Positions 18,295 through 25,962 of a DNA stretch of 64,000 bases are shown here, piece by piece (the stretch's first letter is position 1; each line of letters begins with the position of its first letter). The stretch comes from Alphaproteobacteria bacterium (lineage in GTDB: Bacteria; Pseudomonadota; Alphaproteobacteria; CAAGCB01; CAG-977). The stretch lies in NCBI GenBank assembly GCA_900768465.1, contig CAAGCY010000013.1:62001-126000 (forward strand). The letters run 5' to 3'. Under the pieces are notes generated by a model, which did no database searches, had not been told where the DNA came from, and saw only the letters and a program-made list of their open reading frames with translations. Made by a program: the position numbers and the translations under genes.

Positions 18295-19344
18295 ATGAGT
18301 AAGAAAATATCAATGCCGAGTGAATTAAATCAGCGTTCCCGCGACATTTTTCGGTCGCTGGTTGACGCTTATTTGGAAAAAGGCGAACCCGTCGGGTCAA
18401 AGACTCTGGCGGGATTGCTTGATTTTCCGCTTTCTTCGGCATCGATTCGCGCCGTTATGGCGGATTTGGAAGAATCGGGGCTGTTGATATCGCCGCATAC
18501 GTCGGCGGGACGAATCCCCACCGAAAAAGGGTTGAAGCTGTTTGTCGAAGGATTGTTGGAAATCGGTTCGCTTGATCCCGCGGAACGCCACGCGATAGAA
18601 GCTCACTGCAAATCCGCGGGCGACAATCTGGAAAATATGCTGGCTCAAGCTTCCGCCACGTTGTCGGGGTTGTCGAAATGCGCGGGCGTCGTTGTCGCGC
18701 CGAAGCTGGACGCGCCCTTGAAGCACATCGAATTCGTGCCGCTGAACGCGGGGCGGGCTTTGGTGGTTTTGGTCATGGCAAACGGCGCGGTGGAAAACCG
18801 AATCATCGACATTCCTTTGGGGACTTTGCCGTCGTCCTTGACCGAAGCGACCAACTATCTGAACCGCCGCATGCAGGGCAAAACGGTCGAGGAAGCCTCC
18901 GATTTGATTAAAGCCGAAATAAACGACCACAGGGCGCAGCTGAACGAATCCGCCGAACGTTTGGTCGCGCAAGGCTTGGCGGCATGGGGCGGCGGGAAAA
19001 AAGGCGTCCTTATCGTCAAAGGGCAGGCGAACCTGCTGGACAATATTCAGGCTTTGGACGATTTGGAACGCGTGCGCAGTCTTTTCGGCGTTTTGGAAGC
19101 GCAGGAAAGCATGGCGAAGCTGTTGGATTTAACGCAAACGGCGAACGGCATTCAGATTTACATCGGATCGGAAAATTCGCTGTTTACGCTTTCGGGCTGT
19201 TCGATGATTACCGCGCCTTATCGCAACGGCAGCGAAAAAATCGTCGGAGCGGTGGGCATTATCGGTCCGACGCGCATGAACTATGCCAGAATTATTCCCT
19301 TGGTGGATTACACGTCAAGAGTAGTCAGTAAATTGATAGGATAA
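18295..19344 (+). CDS. hrcA: Heat-inducible transcription repressor HrcA
   Basis: 349 residues. The N-terminal winged helix has the family signatures LNQRSRDIFRSLVDAYLEKGEPVGS and SSASIRAVMADLEESGLL..HTSAGRIPT. A GAF-like middle and the C-terminal region IVGAVGIIGPTRMNYARIIPLVDYTSR are complete. HrcA represses groESL-type operons through CIRCE. It lies 4 bases upstream of grpE. An internal ATG at 18313 is an alternative start. Confidence 0.96.
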   Translation: MSKKISMPSELNQRSRDIFRSLVDAYLEKGEPVGSKTLAGLLDFPLSSASIRAVMADLEESGLLISPHTSAGRIPTEKGLKLFVEGLLEIGSLDPAERHAIEAHCKSAGDNLENMLAQASATLSGLSKCAGVVVAPKLDAPLKHIEFVPLNAGRALVVLVMANGAVENRIIDIPLGTLPSSLTEATNYLNRRMQGKTVEEASDLIKAEINDHRAQLNESAERLVAQGLAAWGGGKKGVLIVKGQANLLDNIQALDDLERVRSLFGVLEAQESMAKLLDLTQTANGIQIYIGSENSLFTLSGCSMITAPYRNGSEKIVGAVGIIGPTRMNYARIIPLVDYTSRVVSKLIG

Positions 19345-19348
19345 CGTT

Positions 19349-19966
19349 ATGACACACAAAAGACATCACGAACATTTTGAAGAATCCATGGAAAACGACG
19401 AACAGCTTCCCGTTGTCGAGGAAGAAACGCCCGAACAAAAGCAAGAGGAAGCCAACGCGGAATTGGAAGCGTTGAAAGCCGAAGCCGCGAAATTCAAAGA
19501 CCTTTACGTCCGCGCGGAAGCCGAAATGGAAAACTTGCGCCGCCGCACGCAAAAAGAGCTGGAAAACCGCTCTAAATTCGCGGTTTCCTCGTTTGCCAAG
19601 GATTTATTGTCCGTCGGCGACAACTTGACGCGCGCAATGGCGGCTTTGCCCGAATCCGAACGCGAAAACGAACAAATCAAAAACCTGATGGTAGGGCTTG
19701 ATTTAACGCAAAAGGATTTGACTCAAGCGTTGGAAAAGAACGGCGTTACGGCAATCGAAAGCATCGGATTGGTGTTCGACCCGAACAAGCATAAAGTCGT
19801 GCAGGAAATCGACGATCCGACCAAACCGACGGGTACGATTGTCCAAGAATGGCAAAAAGGCTATATGATTGGCGGCGACCGCGTTTTGCGCGAAGCCGTC
19901 GTCGTTGTTACCAAAGGCGGCCCCCGCGCGGACGCGCCCGCGGAACATGTCGATACCGTGGCGTAA
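19349..19966 (+). CDS. grpE: Nucleotide exchange factor GrpE
   Basis: 205 residues. An acidic N-terminus and a long coiled-coil (about 30-100, ..YVRAEAEMENLRRRTQKE..) precede the C-terminal beta domain with the signature EGYMIGGDRVLREAVVVV-type end (here KGYMIGGDRVLR). It releases ADP from DnaK; dnaK itself is not in the window. A strong terminator follows. Confidence 0.96.
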   Translation: MTHKRHHEHFEESMENDEQLPVVEEETPEQKQEEANAELEALKAEAAKFKDLYVRAEAEMENLRRRTQKELENRSKFAVSSFAKDLLSVGDNLTRAMAALPESERENEQIKNLMVGLDLTQKDLTQALEKNGVTAIESIGLVFDPNKHKVVQEIDDPTKPTGTIVQEWQKGYMIGGDRVLREAVVVVTKGGPRADAPAEHVDTVA

Positions 19967-19973
19967 TTGATAC

Positions 19974-20003
19974 AAAAAAAGCCCCCGAATCGGGGGCTTT
20001 TTT
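19974..20003. terminator. Rho-independent terminator after grpE
   Basis: GCCCCC-GAATC-GGGGGC at 19981-19997 is flanked by seven A and six T residues, so it can act in both directions. It closes the hrcA-grpE operon and would also stop transcripts arriving from the accessory island on the minus strand. Confidence 0.92.
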
Positions 20004-20055
20004 AATACAAGATTTTTTTCGCTGAATTGTGACGAAAAAGTATGTTCATAAGTTT

Positions 20056-20288
20056 CTATATGCTTTCTATGTTTTTGGAACATTGTATATGCAGAGCGGG
20101 CTTCTTTCTCTGTAGGGGTTTCTGTTTCATATAAACGGAAAGCATTGCTTTCTCCAATTCTGCGCTTTGCGATCCCTTTTTTGACATTGGCATCAGTTCC
20201 TCAGTTTGTCGCATATCGTATTTGATACCAAACTTCCGCTCTGTTTCCGCCAAGAAGGGCATTCAAACAGGTCGTTTTCGTAAGACAT
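20056..20288 (-). pseudogene. Small unknown gene, apparently frameshifted
   Basis: An ATG at 20288 directly abuts the stop (TAA) of the upstream LprI-type gene and opens a 31-codon frame (MSYENDLFECPSW..) ending near 20193. From about 20262 a second frame carries a 68-residue reading (MPFLAETERKFGIKYD..) ending in a lysine-rich tail. Joining the two by a one-base shift after ..DLFECP gives one continuous protein of about 77 residues, so the simplest view is a single gene broken by a one-base indel. Family unknown. It is the last gene of the island's first operon. Confidence 0.35.
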
Positions 20289-21659
20289 TTATTTTACCTC
20301 GTTATTGTATTTGCACATTGTGAAGAACTGTTCATCGCAGACAAAGCCTTGACGCTGACATTCGACGCTCTTGATGCGGTCGACTTGGGTGATTTTGTTG
20401 TCCGCATTTTTGGTTACCAGATAAGCTTTGTGATCAATAATGATGAAATCTTGAGAACCGTTGCATTCAAGGTCATATATTTTTCCGGGAACGCCGTAAA
20501 TAGAATCTCGGAGTATTTCTAATTTTCCTATGCCTTGAGAATAAAATATTCCGATAAATTTGTTGCGGCATCCTTTATCCTGAGCTTCTGTTCGAAAAAG
20601 CAGAGGCTCGTCAGCAAATAAATATCTGCCGGAATAAACGCTGTATTTTAAATTTCCAAATTTCAATGAATCACGATCAACATAGTATGTTCTGTCTATT
20701 GTGAGAGAGCCGTCTTCGTTGATAAATTTAGAAAATTTTTCTTTTGAAATATCCAAATATTGTTGTCTCCTTGTCGTTTGATAAACATAATTTTCGTATT
20801 GTCCGTTTTTAACGGCATTGCAAACAAAATTCTGTTCTTTTTTTGTGAAGGGCAATTTTGAATAGCTTTTATAATTTATTGCGCCGTTTTCCTGAATAAA
20901 CTCGTCCTGAACATATCGCAGGGTTAAAGCCAGATCGATTTGGTCGTCCGAAACGGTAATCGGCTTGTTGTTTATTTTGTTTTCAATAAATTCAATGCGG
21001 TCTGAAAGCTTCCTTTTGGCGCAAAGCACGGCGGCGGGATCGTCAGGGCCGACGCTTACGATTTTTAAAGAGCAACTTGTGGAGCGGACAAACCAATTAT
21101 TTTTCCATTTTTTTTGGTTTTCTATAACAGCTTTCTTGTTTTTGGATACGCTTAGCCATTTTTTATACAGCGCATCCATTTTTTTGTTCAATTGAATCAC
21201 GCCTGCATCCGAACAAGCCATTTTTGCACTTTTAAGAACAGCTTTTGAACAGTCAAAAATAGGAGTAAAACGACCAGTTCCTGCAAAATCATTTTTGTCA
21301 TCATTTATTTCTTTTATTCGAATTCTATATGCATTTTTTATGCATTTTTGTTGTTCCGAAACATCTTCATTTTCAAGACACGGTGTTTTTTCTCTGCTGT
21401 CCAGCCATTTTTTCTGATTGTTTTTAAGGATTTCTTTTAATTCCCCGTCCAGCGTTTTGTCCGACACCAGAGAGTAGTATTCGCTACTCATTTCCCTGTC
21501 CAGCTTTGCCAGTTCGGCATCGGAACAAATCAGTTTTTCAACCCTTGTTTTGGCTTTGGCGCAGTCAAAGCTCGGTTTGATTTCTTCCGCCGCATAAACA
21601 TTTCCCGCCGCAAGGGTCGTCAATACGGAAGTCATTAAAATGGTTTTAAAGTTATTCAT
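20289..21659 (-). CDS. Secreted protein with two LprI/DUF1311-type domains
   Basis: 456 residues with a cleavable signal peptide (cut after about residue 23, ..GNVYA/AEE). Two copies of the lysozyme-inhibitor LprI N-terminal-type domain follow: residues 30-115 (FDCAKA..EKLICSDAELAKLDREMS) and about 138-225 (FDCSKA..KMACSDAGVIQLNKKMD), each with the paired cysteines of the family. The remaining 230 residues are unrecognised and cysteine-containing. The family takes its name from a mycobacterial lysozyme inhibitor; inhibition here is an inference. The first 110 codons and the upstream 235 bases are nearly identical to the gene at 23969-25201, whereas the rest is unrelated. Confidence 0.78.
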   Translation of the reverse strand: MNNFKTILMTSVLTTLAAGNVYAAEEIKPSFDCAKAKTRVEKLICSDAELAKLDREMSSEYYSLVSDKTLDGELKEILKNNQKKWLDSREKTPCLENEDVSEQQKCIKNAYRIRIKEINDDKNDFAGTGRFTPIFDCSKAVLKSAKMACSDAGVIQLNKKMDALYKKWLSVSKNKKAVIENQKKWKNNWFVRSTSCSLKIVSVGPDDPAAVLCAKRKLSDRIEFIENKINNKPITVSDDQIDLALTLRYVQDEFIQENGAINYKSYSKLPFTKKEQNFVCNAVKNGQYENYVYQTTRRQQYLDISKEKFSKFINEDGSLTIDRTYYVDRDSLKFGNLKYSVYSGRYLFADEPLLFRTEAQDKGCRNKFIGIFYSQGIGKLEILRDSIYGVPGKIYDLECNGSQDFIIIDHKAYLVTKNADNKITQVDRIKSVECQRQGFVCDEQFFTMCKYNNEVK

Positions 21660-21893
21660 TGGATTTTGCTCTTTCGGTTAAAACATACGAATCAGGCTAT
21701 CATACGAAATATACACCTACAACATAAAATAAATTACGCAACCTTTGGCTGTATCTGCTTTGTTTTGGAAAGAGGGGGGAGATTTATTTCCGGCATAAAA
21801 TCATCCGAATTTATAAACAGTTTTGCAGACATTTTTTCGCAATGCAACATTAAAATATAGTTTATTGAATTTTTCTCTACTTTAAATACATTC
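21340..21893. repeat. Island duplication, copy 1 (LprI N-terminus plus upstream leader)
   Basis: About 555 bases here are nearly identical to 24882-25434. The segment covers the first 105-110 codons of the LprI-type gene, its upstream leader and part of the 54-residue gene. Identity stops abruptly after ..CTTTAAATACATT on one side and in the middle of the coding region on the other, the pattern of a segmental duplication or gene conversion. Confidence 0.9.
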
Positions 21894-21898
21894 GCCAT
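21734..21898 (-). CDS. Small unknown protein, 54 residues
   Basis: ATG at 21898, stop TAA at 21734-21736. It reads MANVFKVEKNS.. to ..KQIQPKVA with no signal peptide or recognisable motif. It overlaps the end of the 46-residue gene by 17 bases in another frame and lies 74 bases upstream of the LprI-type gene. A nearly identical reading is part of the longer frame at 25276-25557, and a broken relic of it survives at 23337-23425; three copies with the reading kept in two argues that it is real, but it could also be non-coding leader. Confidence 0.4.
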   Translation of the reverse strand: MANVFKVEKNSINYILMLHCEKMSAKLFINSDDFMPEINLPPLSKTKQIQPKVA

Positions 21899-22022
21899 GT
21901 GTAGGATATTTCTCGCTTGCAGTGTCGTGGTATAAGTTATCTTGTTCTCCTTCTACATTTCTTAAAAGAGAAAGTATTTCATCGGCAGTTGGATCTCTGT
22001 TGGTCAAATCATTATCGTTCAT
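21882..22022 (-). CDS. Small unknown acidic protein, 46 residues
   Basis: ATG at 22022 with AAGGAAA about 6 bases upstream, stop at 21882-21884. It reads MNDNDLTNRD.. to ..HGECI; it is acidic, with no signal or membrane segment. It begins 16 bases after the stop of the LprI/ankyrin gene, so it is probably in that operon. No family recognised. Confidence 0.5.
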   Translation of the reverse strand: MNDNDLTNRDPTADEILSLLRNVEGEQDNLYHDTASEKYPTHGECI

Positions 22023-22038
22023 GACGTTTTCCTTAACG

Positions 22039-23229
22039 TTATGGTTTTAAAAGTTGTTTTATTTTGTTGGCAAAATCTTGTTCTTCCGTTGATAACGGAG
22101 CTTCTTTTTCACGTCGTTGAATGCTGGCAATAAAATGATCGTAAGCGGTTTTGCCCATATCATTCTTCCAGCTTTTATCGGCGCCAATGTCCAAAAGCTT
22201 TTGAATAATTTCATATTTATCTTTTAGATTCGTGTACAAAGACCAAGCGACATCCATAAGCACACTTTTTGCGAATCTGTTGGATGCTCTGTCTGTAAAA
22301 ACGGTTTCATTTACACTTTCAGCCACATCTTTCAAACCTTCATCGTTGTTAAGGCAGTAATTCAACAAAATATCCGTGTTAACGATAAAGCTCATAACGC
22401 CGGGATATACAGGACCGTGAAACGGGCATGTTTCTCTGTCAACGCGTTTGCAAATATTTATTCCATGCTTAATATAATAATCAACATTTGGCTTTTCGTA
22501 TGTTGTTATATATATGGGACAATTAGGGTATGAAAAAACAAACGGATTTGTCATCAGTCCGCCTTCGTTTACAATCAAATCAACAGAATAATAATCGGTT
22601 TGCTTGTTTTTAAATTGTTCCGGAAAAGTTTGAAGCCGATCAAAATTCCATGAGGCATATCGGAGGAAACTTCTTAAAATCGCATCTTTGTATACCTGAA
22701 TATTGATCTTATATAACTGCTCCAAGCATTTTTTTTCATCTTCCAATTTAGGGGAACAATTTAAATTATTTCTGTCTTTAAGCCACTGTTCTTGAAAAGA
22801 TTGAATGCCGTCAAACGAAACGCCATTTACAACAGAATAATAGAATTTATAATATTTAAACAAACTACTCATTTCATAATCAAGACCGCCCAATTCTTTG
22901 TCGGAGCAGATTTGTTTTTCAATTTTTGTTTCAGCTTTTGAACAATCGAATGATGGAATCCCTGTTTTATAATGTTCACGGATATCTAAAAATACTTTTC
23001 GAATGGCTTCGTAACGTTCCGGTTCCCGCAAAGTTTCTTTTTCTTCTTTTGTGATTTCAGGCAATATTTTTTCGGAACGCTGACCCAAAGCTATGTCGGA
23101 AATAAGATCTTTGCTACGCGTAATTCTATACACATTCTCAGCAGGAGCTATCTCCATCGCTACACTGGGAGCCGTCACTCCCATAAGAAAATACGCAATC
23201 GTATATGTTATATTTCTAAATGGAATCAT
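22039..23229 (-). CDS. Secreted LprI/DUF1311-type protein with C-terminal ankyrin-like repeat
   Basis: 396 residues from the ATG at 23229, chosen because a signal peptide starts there (MIPFRNITYTIAYFLMG..APSVA). An LprI-type domain spans about 92-180 (FDCSKAETKIEKQICSDKELGGLDYEMS). The middle 150 residues are unrecognised and contain several cysteines. Near the C-terminus IIQKLLDIGADKSWKNDMGKTA matches the ankyrin consensus. It diverges from the other two LprI genes in sequence but shares their upstream leader (23303-23425). Function is inferred only from the family. Confidence 0.72.
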   Translation of the reverse strand: MIPFRNITYTIAYFLMGVTAPSVAMEIAPAENVYRITRSKDLISDIALGQRSEKILPEITKEEKETLREPERYEAIRKVFLDIREHYKTGIPSFDCSKAETKIEKQICSDKELGGLDYEMSSLFKYYKFYYSVVNGVSFDGIQSFQEQWLKDRNNLNCSPKLEDEKKCLEQLYKINIQVYKDAILRSFLRYASWNFDRLQTFPEQFKNKQTDYYSVDLIVNEGGLMTNPFVFSYPNCPIYITTYEKPNVDYYIKHGINICKRVDRETCPFHGPVYPGVMSFIVNTDILLNYCLNNDEGLKDVAESVNETVFTDRASNRFAKSVLMDVAWSLYTNLKDKYEIIQKLLDIGADKSWKNDMGKTAYDHFIASIQRREKEAPLSTEEQDFANKIKQLLKP

Positions 23230-23302
23230 ATTTGTACCTTTCCATGGTCTGTCGGTTATATTCAAGTGGTGCCTGCCAAAAAATTTAACGAACACAACAA
23301 AG

Positions 23303-23425
23303 TATACGAATCAGGCTATCATACGAAATATACACCTACAACATAAAATAAATTACGCAACCTTTGGCTGTGTTTTCTTCGTTTTGGAAAAAGGGGATAT
23401 TTTTTTTTCGGCATAAAATCATCCG
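23303..23425. repeat. Third, shorter copy of the island leader
   Basis: About 120 bases (GAATCAGGCTATCATACGAA.. onward) match the leaders at 21687-21805 and 25228-25346 with more changes than those two show to each other. It lies 74 bases upstream of the LprI/ankyrin gene, so all three LprI genes share the same upstream DNA, which probably holds their promoter. Similarity ends at 23425, exactly where the transporter fragment begins. Confidence 0.8.
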
Positions 23426-23646
23426 AGGATCAAATCCGCCACAAATACGATCGGCAAAATTCAAATTTCGACGAATGCGAACTGCTGCGGCTGGCAAAGG
23501 AATTTTCATTCAAAGCCCGCTTTGTCGATACGGATATAAGCCGGCTGGATAAAATCGTTTTGCCCGCCATAGCTCAAACAAAAGAGGGAACGTATTTTAT
23601 TGTCGGAAAGGTCGCGGGCGGAAAAGTTTTGCATCAGTTTGTTTGA
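23425..23646 (+). pseudogene. Fragment of a type I secretion ABC transporter (C39-like N-terminal domain)
   Basis: An uninterrupted 73-codon frame without a start reads ..ECELLRLAKEFSFKARFVDT.. then ..IVLPAIAQTKEGTYFIVGKV.. and ends at TGA 23644-23646. This order (LLRxAKxxxxKAR, then LPAIA, a short strand, then VxGGKVL) is the degenerate C39-like domain at the N-terminus of HlyB/LapB-type secretion ATPases. The membrane and ATPase domains are absent, so it is a relic. It is in the opposite strand to its neighbours and is fused to the leader repeat at 23425. Confidence 0.55.
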
Positions 23647-23939
23647 AACATTGTTGGGCGGATTGCGGACGTACACTTTTTCCCACCCTCAACTCCATTA
23701 AGCTTATCCGCGGCTTTCTGAAGTTTAGCTTTTAGGTCATCTGCGGATATTGTTTCTGTAAAGAGTTTAATAATATTATCCAAAGACGACCGTATTTCCC
23801 ATTTTCCCTCTGTTGATTTTACTACCAAGGCATATCCAAGTCCAAAAGTGGGGATCCCTTTTTGGTCTGAATAAATAACAGGGAGATAGCCTTCCGTAAC
23901 AAGCAACGACTCAAAAATAGAATTGCTTAAATTTGTCAT
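23634..23939 (-). pseudogene. Truncated lysozyme-like (GH24-type) gene
   Basis: 101-residue frame. The first 80 residues (..LLVTEGYLPVIYSDQKGIPTFGLGYAL..) resemble the N-terminus of phage-type lysozymes and muramidase domains of secreted proteins: a glutamate preceding GY, then Y-x-D-x-x-G-x-x-T-x-G-x-GY. The last 20 residues read through the antisense of the transporter fragment and are not homologous, so the gene is cut near 23690. It lies 29 bases downstream of an LprI-type gene. The match is by eye and the catalytic glutamate assignment is tentative. Confidence 0.5.
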
Positions 23940-23968
23940 TTTTATTTTCCTTCTTCAAATGTAAACTT

Positions 23969-25201
23969 TTAATCTTCAACTTTAAAACCACATTCAACAT
24001 TTGCAGTATTCAGTTCATATAAAATGCCGTCACCAAAAATGCGATATTGCTCTTCTCCTGCAAGTATAACCGGATTCCTGATATGCCAGCCTGCCAGACG
24101 CTTTTCCAATGGGGTGCAATCTTTGTCCACATGTAAAAATGAATAAACTGAAGACCCCGGAGAATCGTTATAAGCTCCTCCGAATATTTTAGTATTATCA
24201 TCTAATTCATACAAAACATAAGGCGGATACCAATTGTCGTAATCTCGTTTTATTTTTTCTTTGGTGCATGCTACGCCAGATTTTTTCTTTAATTCATAAA
24301 GACTGTTTGCTGTTATATATTTTTTTATAATTTTCATTTTTTTCTTTTGGGCTAAACTCATCGGCAGAATACAATTTTTTATTTTTGATTCAGTACTCAA
24401 GTCAGTTACTCCACGCATGGCATATAATGTAAATTCTTTATTTATATTATTTTTATACCATTTAACACTTTCTTCCGGAGTGGCATATTTTGGCGGATAC
24501 GAGTTAATGCGAGATTTTAGACATGTCTTTTCCGAGTATTCCTTGGGTCCCGCATCCTGAAATGTTCCATCGGCATTCTCCCATGCATTGCCAGCCCAAA
24601 AAACAATCCTTTTGTCCGTTCGTTCCAATAAACGGTGGGTATACGCATTTTTTATAAAAGATGACGAACACAAAATCAGCTCTTCTTCCGGTGTTGGAAA
24701 AACGGTTGCCGTTACCGGTTCCGTTGAAATAAAATCCATTCCTATTTCTTCGCCGTTTAATGAAACAAATGTATAATCGGCGGGGTGTTTTTCCGTAAAA
24801 GGCGATTCTATCAACAGGTCTGTTTCAAGACCTTTTTTGGTATCCGTCAATTTTTTGATACGGTACCCGTAAATGTGTTTTATGCACTTTTGTTGTTCCG
24901 AAATATCTTCCTTTTCAAGACATGGTGTTTTTTCTCTGCTGTCCAGCCATTTTTTCTGATTGTTTTTAAGAATTTCTTTTAATTCCCCGTCCAGCGTTTT
25001 GTCCGACACCAGAGAGTAGTATTCGCTACTCATTTCTCTGTCTAACTTTGCCAGTTCGGCATCGGAACAAATCAGTTTTTCAACCCTTGTTTTGGCTTTG
25101 ACGCAGTCAAAGCTCGGTTTGATTTCTTCCGCCGCATAAACATTTCCCGCCGCAAGGGTTGTCAACACGGAAGTCATTAAAATGGTTTTAAAGTTATTCA
25201 T
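23969..25201 (-). CDS. Secreted LprI/DUF1311-type protein with a different C-terminal region
   Basis: 410 residues. The signal peptide and first LprI-type domain (1-110) differ from the gene at 20289-21659 at only a few positions. From about residue 118 the sequence is unrelated to it: a 290-residue cysteine-bearing region with no recognised domain. The same head with a different tail is the pattern of modular polymorphic proteins. It shares the upstream leader with its paralogues and is followed by the lysozyme-like fragment. Confidence 0.75.
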   Translation of the reverse strand: MNNFKTILMTSVLTTLAAGNVYAAEEIKPSFDCVKAKTRVEKLICSDAELAKLDREMSSEYYSLVSDKTLDGELKEILKNNQKKWLDSREKTPCLEKEDISEQQKCIKHIYGYRIKKLTDTKKGLETDLLIESPFTEKHPADYTFVSLNGEEIGMDFISTEPVTATVFPTPEEELILCSSSFIKNAYTHRLLERTDKRIVFWAGNAWENADGTFQDAGPKEYSEKTCLKSRINSYPPKYATPEESVKWYKNNINKEFTLYAMRGVTDLSTESKIKNCILPMSLAQKKKMKIIKKYITANSLYELKKKSGVACTKEKIKRDYDNWYPPYVLYELDDNTKIFGGAYNDSPGSSVYSFLHVDKDCTPLEKRLAGWHIRNPVILAGEEQYRIFGDGILYELNTANVECGFKVED

Positions 25202-25434
25202 TGGATTTTGCCCTTTCGGTTAAAACATACGAATCAGGCTATCATACGAAATATACACCTACAACATAAAATAAATTACACAACCTTTGGCTGTATCTGC
25301 TTTGTTTTGGAAAGAGGGGGGAGATTTATTTCCGGCATAAAATCATCCGAATTTATAAACAGTTTTGCAGACATTTTTCCGCAATGCAACATTAAAATAT
25401 AGTTTATTGAGTTTTTCTCTACTTTAAATACATT
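24882..25434. repeat. Island duplication, copy 2
   Basis: Counterpart of 21340-21893, about 95% identical by eye. It covers the head of the LprI-type gene, the leader and the end of the 93-codon frame. Sequence beyond 25434 is unrelated to copy 1. Confidence 0.9.
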
Positions 25435-25557
25435 ATAGCTTTTTATTGATAACTTTTGAACAAGTGCAACAAAAGGTTTGACAAGCCTCCTGTTAAGGAT
25501 AAGTTGGAGATTAATTTTTTTGAAGACAGTTCTTTTTTCGATTTTTTTATTAGACAC
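25276..25557 (-). CDS. Small unknown protein, 93 codons
   Basis: Frame starting at a GTG (25557). Residues 42-93 (NVFKVEKNS.. to ..QIQPKVV) match the 54-residue protein at 21734-21898; the first 41 residues are basic and unrelated. There is no clear ribosome-binding site at the GTG, although AGGAGG occurs internally at about 25486-25491 without a usable start. It may be a fusion created by the duplication rather than a real gene. Confidence 0.3.
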   Translation of the reverse strand: MSNKKIEKRTVFKKINLQLILNRRLVKPFVALVQKLSIKSYNVFKVEKNSINYILMLHCGKMSAKLFINSDDFMPEINLPPLSKTKQIQPKVV

Positions 25558-25595
25558 TTTTGATTTTCGGTGTTTTCAAGCCGATGCTGACAAAC

Positions 25596-25615
25596 AAAAA
25601 AGCCCAGGGCTTTTT
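25596..25615 (-). terminator. Terminator after the tRNA-Arg 3'-half copy
   Basis: AAAAAGCC-CTG-GGCTTTTT on the minus strand, immediately downstream of the CCA of the tRNA-like copy at 25618. The stem is symmetrical and can act in both directions. Confidence 0.7.
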
Positions 25616-25617
25616 AT

Positions 25618-25701
25618 TGGTGATCCCGCCGCGGTTGCTCGCTTTCGCTCGGGGCTGAAGCCCCCGCCTGACGGCGTCGTCGCACAAGGCGACCGAACGC
25701 G
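25618..25701 (-). repeat. tRNA-Arg(TCT) 3'-half copy with a 57-nt insert in the T-loop
   Basis: Read on the minus strand: CGCGTTCG (25701-25694, the 5' side of the T-arm), a 57-nt insert (25693-25637), then 19 bases (25636-25618) that match the last 19 bases of the intact tRNA-Arg at 25769, including CCA, at 18 of 19. The insert sits between the G and the A of the TTCGA T-loop. It folds into short hairpins: GTCGC-CTTGT-GCGAC, CGCC-GTCA-GGCG and GGGGC-TTCA-GCCCC. The terminator that follows mirrors the arrangement after the intact tRNA. Confidence 0.85.
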
Positions 25702-25730
25702 CCCGCGTTCTCCTCACAAGCGGATTTCAC

Positions 25731-25760
25731 GCAAAACAAAACCCCCGAACAAGTCGGAGG
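25731..25760 (-). terminator. Terminator of tRNA-Arg(TCT)
   Basis: On the minus strand CCTCCGA, a short loop and TCGGGGG (25760-25742) are followed by TTTTGTTTTG. It lies 8 bases after the CCA end of the tRNA. Confidence 0.85.
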
Positions 25761-25768
25761 TTTTATTT

Positions 25769-25845
25769 TGGTGATCCCGCCGCGATTCGAACGCGGGACC
25801 CACAGCTTAGAAGGCTGTTGCTCTATCCAGCTGAGCTACGGGACC
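25769..25845 (-). tRNA. tRNA-Arg (anticodon TCT)
   Basis: 77 bases including an encoded CCA. The acceptor stem is GGTCCCG/CGGGATC with discriminator A. The D-arm is of the usual AGCTCAGCTGGATAGAGC form. The anticodon stem-loop is ACAGC-CTTCTAA-GCTGT, giving anticodon TCT. The T-arm has GTTCGAATC. Confidence 0.97.
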
Positions 25846-25962
25846 ACACTGCTGTCGTTTTTATTCCGTTTTGCCCGCAGACGCAAGCTTTTTTTGATTT
25901 TTAAGCTTTTATTATCCTCTTTGCGTTTATAATAGCTCCAAAAAATTTTTGAAAGATTCGCT

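Noticed and set aside
25618..25845. tRNA-Arg 3' repeat as the att sites of a genomic island covering 20-25.6 kb
   Set aside because: The two copies are only 150 bases apart, no copy was found at the grpE end, and no integrase is present.
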